Shown: positions 46,101-55,529 of the stretch, one piece after another | How the letters are laid out: every line of letters begins with the position of its first letter | Numbering within the stretch: position 1 is the stretch's first letter | Origin: Eurosta solidaginis | Taxonomy: Eukaryota > Arthropoda > Insecta > Diptera > Tephritidae | Assembly: GCF_040869045.1 (NCBI RefSeq) | Contig: NC_090319.1 | Span: 235,965,832 to 236,029,831 of the forward strand | Direction: 5' to 3' | DNA length: 64,000 bases | Position numbers and translations under genes: made by a program | The notes under the pieces: model-generated | What the model was told of the DNA's origin: nothing | Databases searched by the model: none | The model's input: the letters and a program-made list of their open reading frames with translations, nothing else

Positions 46101-46433
46101 GGAAATTGAATAAAAAATAAAAAAAAAAAATAAATGTAAGGCGCGATAACCTCCGAAGAGATCTAAGGCCGAGCTTCTCTTCCAATTTGCGTCGTGCTCC
46201 TCTTGATTTTCCCTACAAATTGGCCGGACGGGACCTACATGTTTTATGCCGACTCCGAACGGCATCTGCAAAGCAGATGAGTTTTCACTGAGAGCTTTTC
46301 ATGGCAGAAATACACCCGGAGTGCTTGCCAAACACTGCCGAGGGGCGACCCCGCTTAGAAAAATTTTCTTCTAATTGAAAAATCTTATTTCTAAAATTTT
46401 GATGTTGCTTTGCTTTTTTGGAAATCGAATAAA
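46101..46433 (-). mobile_element. tRNA-derived SINE, 5'-truncated, with 14-bp target-site duplication
   Basis: The element at 46,115-46,419 is flanked by GGAAATTGAATAAA (46,101-46,114) and GGAAATCGAATAAA (46,420-46,433), one mismatch. The 5' end stops at GCAAAGCAACATC, so the whole tRNA-like head with boxes A and B is missing; it cannot be transcribed from its own promoter. A duplication around a headless copy shows truncation happened during insertion. It inserted into the piggyBac element. Confidence 0.88.
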
Positions 46434-47115
46434 TGTGAAATAAATTTAGGCCGTCTATAGTCGGCCTTGGGTACTCGACGGTTAAAATACACCTAAAATA
46501 CAGCTAACGATACGTATATATGTACACTACGAACGGAAAATTAATGTGGGTTGACTTTACTTCTACCACATAATATTAAAGGCTAAATATGGGTATAATG
46601 TAGAAATAAAATGGTTCATTATTTCTCCTTATCCAGGATAGAGAAATATGATTTCAAAGAAGTCTTTATCGGTTTTGCTAGTTTCACTGTTTTACTGACA
46701 AAATATAACGTCCTTTTTTATATAGCTGCGTTATTCAACACAGATCTTTATACATATTTTCCATAATTTAGCATTGAATAAAAAGTGTAAGAAACTTTGA
46801 AAAATGGAGTTTGAATAAATTGCTCCTACAAAAAAACTTCAAAACTTTTTTTTAATAAGCAAATGTGCACTTAAAATTCAGACACCTTTCAGATGTTAAA
46901 TATATATGTGGAAATTCGATTAACATATTTTATTGGTTTCTAAAATTTGTCGCGTCCGTACCCCTTTTATTATGTTGATTTATATATTGGCCTTTAACTT
47001 TATTTATATTTAGTGTACCAACAAAACTTATATTTCATCAGAAAGAATGTTAGAATAATCTTACTAAATATATTGAAAATTTAAATCATTGCATTTCTCC
47101 CGTGATAAAACAAAA

Positions 47116-47460
47116 ACATGTAAATATTTTTTTGGACTTTGTGAGAAATTAAGGATTTTCGTAGAAGTCCATTTCTCTCTCAAATATCAAGCTATTTTAA
47201 AGACGTTCTTACATTTGGATAGCCTAAACTCTAAAGTTTTTTATGTATAAGGGGTTAACATTTTTGATTCTTGGTTTTGAATTAATTAATTAAAATATAA
47301 AGTTACGCGCACATAATGTTACGTTCACAACAAAACCACGTTATTTGGACTTAAGTTCTATGATATTATAGCACAACATTTTTGTTTCATATATTTAAAT
47401 TTTTTATGCTTTAACAAAATAATTGTTTAGCCAAAAAAATTGTTATATCGGCCTACTAAC
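47116..47460. other. No gene recognised; AT-rich spacer
   Basis: AT-rich sequence after the end of segment B. No ORF or repeat seen. Confidence 0.55.
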
Positions 47461-47464
47461 TTGT

Positions 47465-47745
47465 AAGATCACGGGTTCCAATCGAGCTCAATGCCTAACA
47501 ATAATTACTTTATCTTATTATTGTTATGATACATTTTTTCTATCACAGCGGCTGAATAGTTATAGCAGCCGCGCCTAAACGTTGCAGATGAAGGAATGTA
47601 GCAGTTCCCGAAATAGATCTATACAACGAGCTTTGGCAAGCTTTCATTTAAGAAAAAATTTATCATAACAATAACAAGGTAAAATAATTACTGTTAGGCC
47701 TTGAGCTTGATTCGAAACCGCGATTTAAAGAGATTAACGTAACTT
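47465..47745. mobile_element. Foldback element with tRNA-like arms
   Basis: The left arm 47,465-47,535 (TGTAAGATCACGGGTTCCAA, then CAATGCCTAACAATAATTAC) is inversely repeated at 47,662-47,740 (ATCATAACAATAACAAGGTA through CTTGAGCTTGATTCGAAACC). Each arm holds a box-B-like GGGTTCCAATC or, on the minus strand, GGTTTCGAATC. The left arm also has an anticodon-arm-like ACTTGTAAG. This looks like two SINE or tRNA-derived halves in head-to-head arrangement. Confidence 0.62.
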
Positions 47746-48330
47746 TGTGTTTCCTAAAAGAATATAACAAAAGTTTAATACTTTTGTAATACAAGCAAAT
47801 ACTGGAAAATAGAGCTACCGAAAAATTGAGGTTATGTTGCTGACATCACCTTTGTTATTACATCATGAGTTTCAAAATTTTTAAGCCACACTATACCCAT
47901 ACTAAGGTGAAATTTCAGTTAAACTCTTTTTATATACTAAAAAAATATAAAATTTTTTGTTGTTTGAATTTTGGTTTTTTGTTTTTTTTTTTTTTTGTTT
48001 TTTTAATGGGCGTGGTTGTCAGCCGACTTTTAAATTTCATAAATCAAATACATCTATGTATATGTATATAATTATATAAAAATGCTTATATGGGAAATGT
48101 TTGGAACGGCTAATCTCAAGAAGTACCAAACCGATTTTTATGAATTTTTTTTAAGTATTGGCGCAAATAAACACCCTGCTCTTTTTATTTTTTCCATTTT
48201 CACAAACTGAAGCCCTAAAAGCCTAAAAAAAGGGTATGATCAGCTGTCCCATGCTACCACCTTGTATCGTTCCGCCATGAGTATATGCAAATCCAAAATG
48301 AGATTTGGTTTTTGTTTTGTTACAAGAGAG
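47746..48330. other. No gene recognised; poly-T and a GGGCGTGG motif
   Basis: AT-rich. A 16-20 T run (47,978-48,003) precedes AATGGGCGTGGTTGTCAGCC, a phrase like that in DINE-like middle blocks, so a worn DINE-like fragment is possible. No protein domain. Confidence 0.45.
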
Positions 48331-48567
48331 TTAAAATGAAAGGTTGCGAGCATTGAACAACAGGCAAAGGGCGATTGGTCTGAAGTCAGCATTTAACTAC
48401 AGACCACATGTGAATTATATGGAAAATTGCACACTTTTCATTGGCCGCATAAGTGAAATTTGCGTTTTTTGTAAGGCTAGGAAGTGGCCAAATAAGTCAT
48501 GTCAAATTAAGTGATAGCGGTGAGCCTCCCCCAGCAATCAAAGCGCTGCTTACAAGAGAGCATACGT

Positions 48568-49105
48568 CGTCCGGTCAGGGCCGCAGAGAGGGGCAGGGGG
48601 CGTCAGCCAGGGCAATTGCCCTGGGGCCCGGAAGGTTTTTGGGGGCCCGGAAAGGCAAAGCAAAATTTTTTTAAAATTGAAAATCACTAAACTAAAATCA
48701 TAAGCATCCAATCAAATACCATGGGGCATAGTCATAGTCGAAATAAAATGTGATTTTAAGTTAGATATACTTACTTTAAATATTTTGCACACTTCCAGTC
48801 AGTGTGGCTCAAGGGGAGCGTTCTTTTAGTCTATTGTCTCGCGTGAAAAATTTTCTACGTTCTACTGTGAGCCAAAATCGCTTGACAAGCCTTGGAACAT
48901 TGGCATTGGAGTCCAGCCTTGCTCGCAGCATTAGTTTTGAATCGGTAATTTCCATATTCGCAGACCAAAAAGCCCGGAAGGTTTTCATTGGCTGATTTAA
49001 GCTCTTAAAATATACATATTTAGAAAAAGTTAATGTAGGCAAATCCAACAATGAAATCTTATATTTCAGGGGCCCGGCTCGGCTCTCTGCGGCCCTGCGT
49101 CCAGT
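48568..49105 (+). mobile_element. Short hAT element with 15-bp inverted ends and 8-bp target duplication
   Basis: The element at 48,576-49,097 (522 bp) starts CAGGGCCGCAGAGAG and ends CTCTCTGCGGCCCTG, perfect inverted repeats of 15 bp. It is flanked by CGTCCGGT (48,568) and CGTCCAGT (49,098), one mismatch. Removing it restores the Helitron reading frame across the site (residues THTSS...YFKQN in style), which confirms the boundaries. Confidence 0.94.
48804..48995 (+). pseudogene. hAT dimerisation-domain remnant inside the short hAT
   Basis: 63 codons with ERSFSLLSRVKNFLRSTVSQ, NRLTSLGTLALESS and ISIFADQKARK, the extreme C-terminal dimerisation domain of a hAT transposase. The rest of the gene is deleted, so the element depends on an external transposase. 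It is unlike the hAT fragments at 24.5, 31.9 and 41 kb. Confidence 0.85.
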
Positions 49106-50069
49106 TATTTTAAACAAAATATAAGAAAATACAATGGTTGTTTCGCTATGACTTCGTTTGGCGGTAATGAAATTAGAGAAGGTAATTTCATGCCAACTTT
49201 CAAAATGCATGGACAAATGTACCATATTATTGGAAGTTCATTACCTCCGCCCAACATGGTTGGGTTGTAATCCATGCAGACAAACGCCCTGTTAGTGAAC
49301 ACCGTCGTCGATATAATGCCCCGACTACAGGCGAGGTCTCAGCATTGATAATTGACGAAAATGTTGGTCCTCGCCACATTGTGCTAGTCCCACGATAACG
49401 CTCTCCATCGTGTGTCAGAAATTCATCCTTCATATGACCCCTTGCAATAAATACCCTGTCATATTTTTAAATGGTGAGGGCGGTTACAGAATAAATATAC
49501 CGCAAATTTCTCCAAGCAGTGGGGCACCTAACTAACCCACAAAATACAATTCATGTATGCAATTTTATGCATATAAAATTATGATTAGAGAAAATAGCTT
49601 TAATGTGCCTCATAGATATGGATATCTCTTTAACCGATACTGTGTGGACATGGCTGCTAAACTGATGAAAAATTTGAATTTTATAAGAGCACACCATATA
49701 AAACGTTGTGTGCAAATAGTTATATACATCTAAGTGATGCTGTTAATGAGGATTGCAATCGCGAAAATATTGGTCCGTTAGTAATTTTGCCGTCTTCATT
49801 TACTGGGTCGCCTCGATATTTGCATGAACGTACACAAGACGCCCTCTTATATGTGCGTTATTATGGAAGGCCTGAATTATTTATAGCATTCACATGCAAT
49901 CCAGAGTGGAGTGGAATCAAAAACGAATTGTTTCCTAATCAACGACCAAGTGAACACCATGACATTGTGCCAAGAGTATTTTATATCAAACTACACCAAC
50001 TCATGAGTTTAATTACTCAGAAAGAGTTCAACAACATTTTTATTGGGTTTCGTGACCTTAACGAAAGAT

Positions 50070-50900
50070 TCAAAACGATGGAGGCTCACTTTAAAAAATT
50101 GAAAGTGATATCTGAATCCCCAAAACGTAAGAAATGTATGCCCAACAATGACTCCAACTTGTCTTCGAGTCAGGGGCAAAGCTGTCCTCATACGAATGTC
50201 CCTTCAACCGCGTTGACTGATACGAACAGGCTTACCAAAGACGTTATGAACAATGCAGCTCAGGAATCTCCACAAGAATCTCCACAAGGTTGTGTAGAGA
50301 CTTCCAGTGAGATGATTTCTGGAAAATTAAACGATGCACGAACTAATAGTGGTACCTTTGTGGCTGTTTGTTCTACGTCACCAATGTTGATTTCGCTGGA
50401 CTCCCCAATTCATCCTACACCTCCACCGGTATCTTTAGCTCCAACAATAACAGCTACCGATACTGGGGTTGTTGCTAGCGATACAAGTGTACCTGAAAAA
50501 ATAGTACGGGCTCGATAACCAACGCTATAACGGCCGCACCTTCCCAGCTCTCTGGTGCGCTATCCGCTACTCCTTTGCAGGTGACTGCTGTGCCACCGCG
50601 TAGGGCTATATTTGTGTCCCGATTACACGCCTCGCTTACCGAAAATGACATTGCTCATTACGTTTGCTCTGTGTTGCACCCATTAGTAACATCAATGTGT
50701 ATAAATTTAACTTTAAATATGAGAGAGACATCTCCTCATTTAAAATATCCCTTTCAGATGAATATTTCGATAAGGTACTTGATTCCTCTTTTTGGCCCAA
50801 GCATAATGTGGTTCACTTGTTCACGAGAAAGGCGAGGGCCGAACCCGATTTATTACAGCCAAAAAACGGTATGACGAACACAGTAATAACAACACAAAGG
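50070..50900 (+). pseudogene. LINE ORF1 remnant
   Basis: 50,070-50,518 is a Ser/Thr/Pro-rich stretch in one frame, fused by the insertion to the Helitron frame upstream. The C-terminal part follows in other frames: RRAIFVSRLHASLTENDIAH (about 50,600), then KFNFKYERDISSFKISLSDE and PKHNVVHLF (50,705-50,815). The latter resembles the RRM-like C-terminal module of insect CR1-group ORF1 proteins. Two frameshifts; nonfunctional. ORF1 binds LINE RNA in the family. Confidence 0.65.
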
Positions 50901-50929
50901 TAATTGCTGATCTGTCCCATCTTCTCATT

Positions 50930-53723
50930 AATTACCAAAATGTTCGTGGTTTACGATCAAAACTTGTTCCATTCTTCCTTAATTCTATAAACTTTTCTGC
51001 ACAAGTTGTAGCTTTTACGGAGACCTGGCTAAAGCCTGATAATTACAATTCTGAGGTTTTTTCAAATAAATATGCTGTTTGTCGGCGTGATCGCATCTCT
51101 AGAGCGGGAGGTGTCCTTATTGCTGTTGAATCTAACCTATCGTCTGAGTTGATTTCGCTGGACAATATCTCTAATATCGAATTCATAGCAGTTAGGCTTT
51201 CATTCGGTAGCTATAGCGTAATTGTTTGCTGTTCGTATATACCACCTCGTTCCGATATGGATGTTTATGCTAGTCATAGCTCGGCCATATGTGATTTGCA
51301 TTCGCAGTTGGGAGATAACGATCGACTTGTTGTTGTTGGTGACTTTGACTTGCCAACAGTTAGTTGGGTTAATATAAGTGATTCAAACTTTTTAACTCCC
51401 ACTGCTCAACATGAGTTTCTCAATTGCTTGTTAGACTCATCTCTTTTACAGATTAACAATGTTCCAAATAGTGGAAATAAAATGCTGGATTTAGTATTTG
51501 TGGATAGCTCGGTGGGTACTGCCCTTACGCGAATACCACCTTTATCCCTTCCAGAAGACCCTCTTCACCCTACGCTAGAGATATCACTTGATATCAGCTA
51601 CGCCGTAGGATTCAAGTACAGTCTCGTCCCCGATCTAGATGCTTCTACAAAGCAAATTTCATTATGCTCAATGATCTGTTGGCTTCCCATGATTGGTCGG
51701 ATCTCTATGCTTGCACTGATGTCGATTCGGCTATCTCTATATTTTACAGTACGCTTGATGGCTTCTTTGATACCTGCATTCCTACTCGCTATACCCTATC
51801 TTCGAATAAGCCCCCTTGGTTCTCAAGGCAACTTATCAGACTTAATAACATTAAATCTAGGCTTTATAAGAGATTCAAGAAATCTGGAGCATCTGCAGAC
51901 CTCTCTAAATATCTAATAGCTCGTTCTAAATTTCACCGTCTTAATCAGCTTTGTTATAAAAATTACTTAAGTTGTTGTAAAGCCCAATTTTTTAGAAATC
52001 CAAAAAAGTTTTACAGTTTCGTAAATTCAAAGCGGAAAACTTCTGGGTATCCTTCCTCATTAACCTTTGGAGGTAAAAAAGCTTGCACTGATGACGACGT
52101 TGCTGAACTATTTTCTGAGTTCTTTAAGTCCACGTATTCATCCAGTGGTTTTCATTCCGGCCAATATCCCTATCACTTAGATAGCTGGAATTACATTAGG
52201 AATCCTGCTATCGATGGTAATATTGTTCTTTAGAGTCTTCAATCTTTGAAGCCCACCTTTTCTCCGGGACCGGACGGTGTTCCTAGTTGCGTGCTTAGGT
52301 ACTGCGCCGAAAACATGTATGAGCCTATTTTAAAATTATTTGAGCTATCTCTGGGATCTGCGTCATTCCCGGCACTTTGGAAACAGTCTTTTATTATACT
52401 CCTGCATAAAAAAGTTAGTAGGTCAAAAGTTGAAAACTACAGGGGTATTGCTAAACTTTCAGTCATTCCTAAAGTCTTTGAACAGATTGTCACCAGTCAA
52501 CTGCAATATCAGTGTTCTAGTCTTTTATCTGCATGCCAATACGGTTTTATTCGTCAAAGGTCAACCACTACAAATTTGCTTGTATTCACCTCTATAGTTA
52601 TGCGAACAAGCAAACGGATGTCGTCTACACGGACTTCAGCAAAGCATTTGATACCGTCAACCATGAGTTGCTTATTCATAAGCTTGATTTACTGGGCTTT
52701 CCCTTTCACCTATTAATGTGGCTGAAAAGCTATCTTTCTAACCGGACCCAAAAAGTCCTGTTCAAGTGCACTCTGTCGGAATCGTTCGGAGTTTCCTCCG
52801 GCGTACCCCAGGGAAGTCATCTAGGCCCTTTGCTCTTTGCCCTTTTCATTAATGACTTGCCATAGACAATATTATATTCCCATATTATAAAGTATGCGGA
52901 TGATGTAAAACTTTGCTACACTTACTGTCCTACCGACTTGAGTTCCTTGGATCTTCTTCAGGCCGACTTGGACTCGTTCCAATGTTGGTGCACAACAAAT
53001 TTACTAGCTTTAAATTGCTCTAAATGTAAGCATATGACATTTCACCAAGTAAAGCCAGCATTGAAATCTTATGTAATAGATGGTACGCCTATGGAGCGTA
53101 TATCTATTGCAAATGATCTAGATGTCCTTTTTGATCCGAAATTGAATTTTAACATGCATATTTCATCTTTAGCCAACAAAGTGTTGGGTTTACTTGGATT
53201 TGTTAAAAGATGGGCTAAATAGTTCGATGATCCGTACTTCACTAAGGTTCTTTACACATCGCTGGTTCGTCCAATACTCGAGTATTGCTCATGCGTTTGG
53301 TCCCCTGTTTCTCAAAAGCATATAAAGCATCTTGAGTCAGTTCAAAAGCAATTTTTGATATTTGCATTGCGCGGCCTTAATTGGGACTCAAGTCTCCACC
53401 TTCCTCCATACAGAAGTAGACTTCTTCTTATTAACTTACCCACTCTGGAAAATCGGAGAATATTACTGGGGGTATTGTTCATCCATAAGCTCATTATTGG
53501 AGAAATTGATTCCGCGGACCTCCTCAGCCGCTTGTTTTTTGCGGTTCCCCCTAGAGTATCCAGATACTACGTTCCTTTCTATTTACCCCTTTGTCAACGA
53601 AACTTTGCTAAAAATAATCCTCTTCTTATCTTGTGCGCGCACTACAATGACTTGTATAGCTGCATCAGTCTTGAATGTACTTTTGCCACTATACGTAATG
53701 CAATACTTGCCTATCTAATTTAA
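50930..53723 (+). pseudogene. LINE ORF2 (endonuclease and reverse transcriptase), frameshifted
   Basis: The endonuclease begins YQNVRGLRSKL (about 50,936), with AFTETWLKP and VVVGDFDLPTVSW. RT entry is FSPGPDGVPSCVL (52,260). Motif A is YTDFSKAFDTVNHELL (about 52,623), followed by SGVPQGSHLGPLLFALFIN and motif C KYADDVKL (52,890). The C-terminus has LVRPILEYCSCVWSP (53,263). At least four frameshifts and stops at 52,233, 52,865 and 53,221 break it. The catalytic DD pair of motif C is intact at sequence level. Confidence 0.9.
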
Positions 53724-53849
53724 GAGATACAAGCTAATTTAATTTGCCGGAATTTTATTCCTTCGATAAAAAACAGGAACTATCTCGCTTAAGGATGGAG
53801 GAACATTTATCAACATGTATCATTAAGAAGGAACAAGACAGTACTGTGT

Positions 53850-54160
53850 TGATTGGAATCTGGTGCATTCCAACAACGTAAAAACATGCTTTTTCATGAG
53901 TCACTGACCGGAATCGTATGCATTCCGGCAGTATAATCTTGTGGGTCAGGCATCGAGCTGATTGGAATCCGGTGCATTCCAACAACACAGGTCATGTTAC
54001 TTTTTTATGCCTTGTGATGGCGTATCCTCATTACAATACTCTTAGCACTGCCGGATTCCCATGACATGCTGATTGGAATCTTGTTGCATTCCAACAGGGA
54101 GATTGGAATCCACTGCATTCCGAAATCATGCTGAGCGGAATCTGATGCATTCCGCCAGTA
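53850..54160 (+). repeat. Six repeated GGAATC...GCATTCC stem-loops in the LINE 3' region
   Basis: Units of about 28 bp at 53,851, 53,905, 53,959, 54,069, 54,101 and 54,131 share the pattern TTGGAATC(N4-6)GCATTCCAA or CCGGAATC(N)GCATTCCGG. Base changes on one side are matched on the other: TTGG with CCAA, CCGG with CCGG, GCGG with CCGC. This compensatory variation supports selection for hairpins rather than drift. Spacing is irregular. Confidence 0.85.
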
Positions 54161-54369
54161 TAAGATTTCGGCATAAGATCTTATTTCTGCTCATATTTCT
54201 TATTATTATTATATTCTGAATTTAAATAGTAATGTTCATTAATATTTCTTTGTTTGTAATATAACATTATTGAAATCTCGATATATCTTAAATTTTAACT
54301 TTTGAGTTGTATATTTATATATCTTTTATATTATGCAGTCGACCATAGTTTGTCGTCGACTTTAAATAA

Positions 54370-54404
<35 letters not shown>

Positions 54405-54442
54405 ACAAGATATCTTTGGAAAAGGTAGATGCCATATGTTTA
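54405..54442 (+). pseudogene. Helitron Rep fragment, part 2 (between LINE and SINE)
   Basis: Thirty-odd bases read DIFGKGRCHMF, matching the Helitron segment just before the HUH motif. This shows that the LINE and SINE sit in the same host gene, 38 bp apart. Confidence 0.8.
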
Positions 54443-54796
54443 GCGGCCACCGTGGTGTGATGGTAGCGTGCTCCGCCTACCACACCGTATGCGCTGGGTT
54501 CGAACCCCGAGCAAAGCAACATCAAAAATTTTAGAAATAAGGTTTTTCAATTAAAAGAAAATTTTTCTAAGCGGGGTCGTCCCTCGGCAGTGTTTGGCAA
54601 GCGCTCCGAGTGTATTTGTGCCATGAAAAGCTCTCAGTGAAAACTCATCTGCTTTGCAGATGCCGTTCGGAGTCGGCATAAAACATGTAGGTCCCGTCCG
54701 GCCAATTTGTAGGGAAAATCAAGAGGAGCACGACGCAAATTGGAAGAGAAGCTCGGCCTTAGATCTCTTCGGAGGTTATCGCGCCTTACATTTATT
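54443..54796 (+). mobile_element. tRNA-derived SINE, full-length copy
   Basis: It starts GCGGCCACCGTGGTGTGATG with box A TGGTGTGATGG (54,453-54,463), box B GGTTCGAACCCCGAGC (54,497) and AAGCAACATC. It ends CGCGCCTTACATTTATTTTTT (54,780-54,800). It interrupts the Helitron between CHMF and DKILPYDMD. About 15-20 Helitron residues, including the expected HUH motif, are missing at this point, and no duplication is seen. So insertion was accompanied or followed by a deletion. Confidence 0.92.
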
Positions 54797-54799
54797 TTT

Positions 54800-55190
54800 T
54801 AATAGATAAAATTCTTCCCTATGACATGGATCGCATTATATCAGCGGAAATTCCAAATAAAGACGAAGATCCGATGTTGTGTGATATAATTACTAAAAAT
54901 ATGATCCACGGACCATGTGGGGTTGCTCATTTATCATCGCCCTGTATGCTGAATGGACGATGCTCAAAAATACACCCACGCGAGCATACAGCATACACAG
55001 ACCGGGGAAGATGGATATCCAAAATATAGACGAAGGTCTTCAGCGGACGGTGGCTGTACCCATGTACTTTCTAATGGGACAACGTCTACAACCGATGGAT
55101 CGTTCCATATTGCCCCTTTCTTTCCAGATGTTTCTCCGCTCACATAAATGTAGAGTACTGTCATTCAGTACAAGCAATAAAATATATTTG
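54800..55190 (+). pseudogene. Helitron Rep fragment, part 3
   Basis: YDMDRIISAEIPNKDEDPML, then NMIHGPCGVAHLSSPCMLNG and CSKIHPREHTAYT, followed in another frame by GYPKYRRR. This is the conserved region that follows the HUH nickase motif in Helitron Rep proteins. The frame breaks after about 67 codons, and no helicase domain follows. Confidence 0.88.
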
Positions 55191-55199
55191 TAAGTATGT

Positions 55200-55520
55200 A
55201 TGTCAACAAAGGTAGCAACATTTTCTGTTCAAGATAATAAGGACGAAAAGCAAAATTGTTTGAATGGCAGATATTTAAGCACATCAGAAGGTATTTGGAG
55301 ATTACTGTGATTTTCGATTCATGAGCAATTCCCAACGGTTGTTGGTGGCTTAAAAAATTTTAAATTTTCCGCCATAAATTCAATGCAAGTGTCAATTTTC
55401 ATCACGTCATCTGTCCTTGCTAATGAAATATCTTATTTTTTCAATATTTAGAAATTTCGATATTAATTTTTTTAAAGTGAGCAGGGTTGCCAAGTCGATG
55501 TTGTTTCTTTTCATAAAGTG
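55200..55520. other. No gene recognised
   Basis: AT-rich sequence between the Helitron relic and a diverged DINE-like fragment. No Helitron 3' end (hairpin plus CTRR) could be identified with confidence. Confidence 0.5.
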
Positions 55521-55529
55521 AAAATATAT

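Larger units (their letters stand above)
44023..46485 (-). mobile_element. piggyBac-type transposon, internally deleted, flanked by TTAA
   Basis: TTAA at 44,023-44,026 and 46,482-46,485 flank an insert of 2,455 bp. The left end reads CCCTCTAGTGCCAAA and the right end, reversed, CCGTCGAGTACCCAA (11 of 15 matching). Segment A has a single TTAA at the matching position (16,687-16,690), so the insertion was exactly between duplicated TTAA. Transposase remnants are on the minus strand. A SINE sits in the right part at 46,115-46,419. A 76-bp direct repeat lies near the left end (44,062 and 44,138). Confidence 0.93.
43215..47115 (-). repeat. Segment B: inverted partner of segment A
   Basis: Collinear with the reverse complement of 15,815-17,885. 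43,215-44,022 matches 17,885-16,691 (without the SINE there), and 46,486-47,115 matches 16,686-15,815 (without the DINE-like fragment there). The gap between is filled by the piggyBac element 44,027-46,481. Divergence is visible but alignment is easy by eye. The two segments lie about 25 kb apart in opposite orientation. Confidence 0.85.
48340..50026 (+). pseudogene. Helitron Rep-helicase N-terminal region, part 1 (interrupted)
   Basis: The plus strand encodes a Helitron_like_N region in pieces. RLRALNNRQRAIGLKSAFNY begins near 48,342. CVFCKARKWPNKS is near 48,463 (zinc-binding-like cysteines), MTSFGG near 49,149 and HADKRPVSEHRRRYNAPT near 49,276. GPLVILPSSFTGSPRYLHER and RPELFIAFTCNPEW lie at 49,766-49,912. 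Stops and at least three frameshifts are present, so it is dead. A hAT element splits it at 48,576-49,097 and a LINE at about 50,026. The HUH nickase motif is not present; it would lie beyond the LINE. Confidence 0.88.
50026..54404 (+). mobile_element. CR1/Jockey-type LINE inserted in the Helitron
   Basis: Nearly full-length, about 4.4 kb: ORF1 remnant (about 50,070-50,900), ORF2 (about 50,930-53,720), a 3' region with repeated stem-loops (53,850-54,160), and an (AAAT)n tail (54,367-54,404). The Helitron frame stops at ITQKE (about 50,024) and resumes right after the tail as DIFGKGRCHMF. No clear target-site duplication, as is usual for CR1-like LINEs. It lacks RNase H. Clade is judged from RT motifs only. 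Confidence 0.88.

Noticed and set aside
49706..50518. 270-codon ORF as a novel fusion protein
   Set aside because: The first half is Helitron Rep and the second half LINE ORF1; the fusion is created by the LINE insertion at about 50,026.
53850..54160. CRISPR-like array
   Set aside because: Units are imperfect inverted repeats with irregular spacing inside a LINE 3' region of a fly genome; stem-loops explain them better.
54497..54512. Functional tRNA gene at SINE heads
   Set aside because: Box A and B are present but no full cloverleaf or acceptor stem pairing; the sequence continues into the SINE body.
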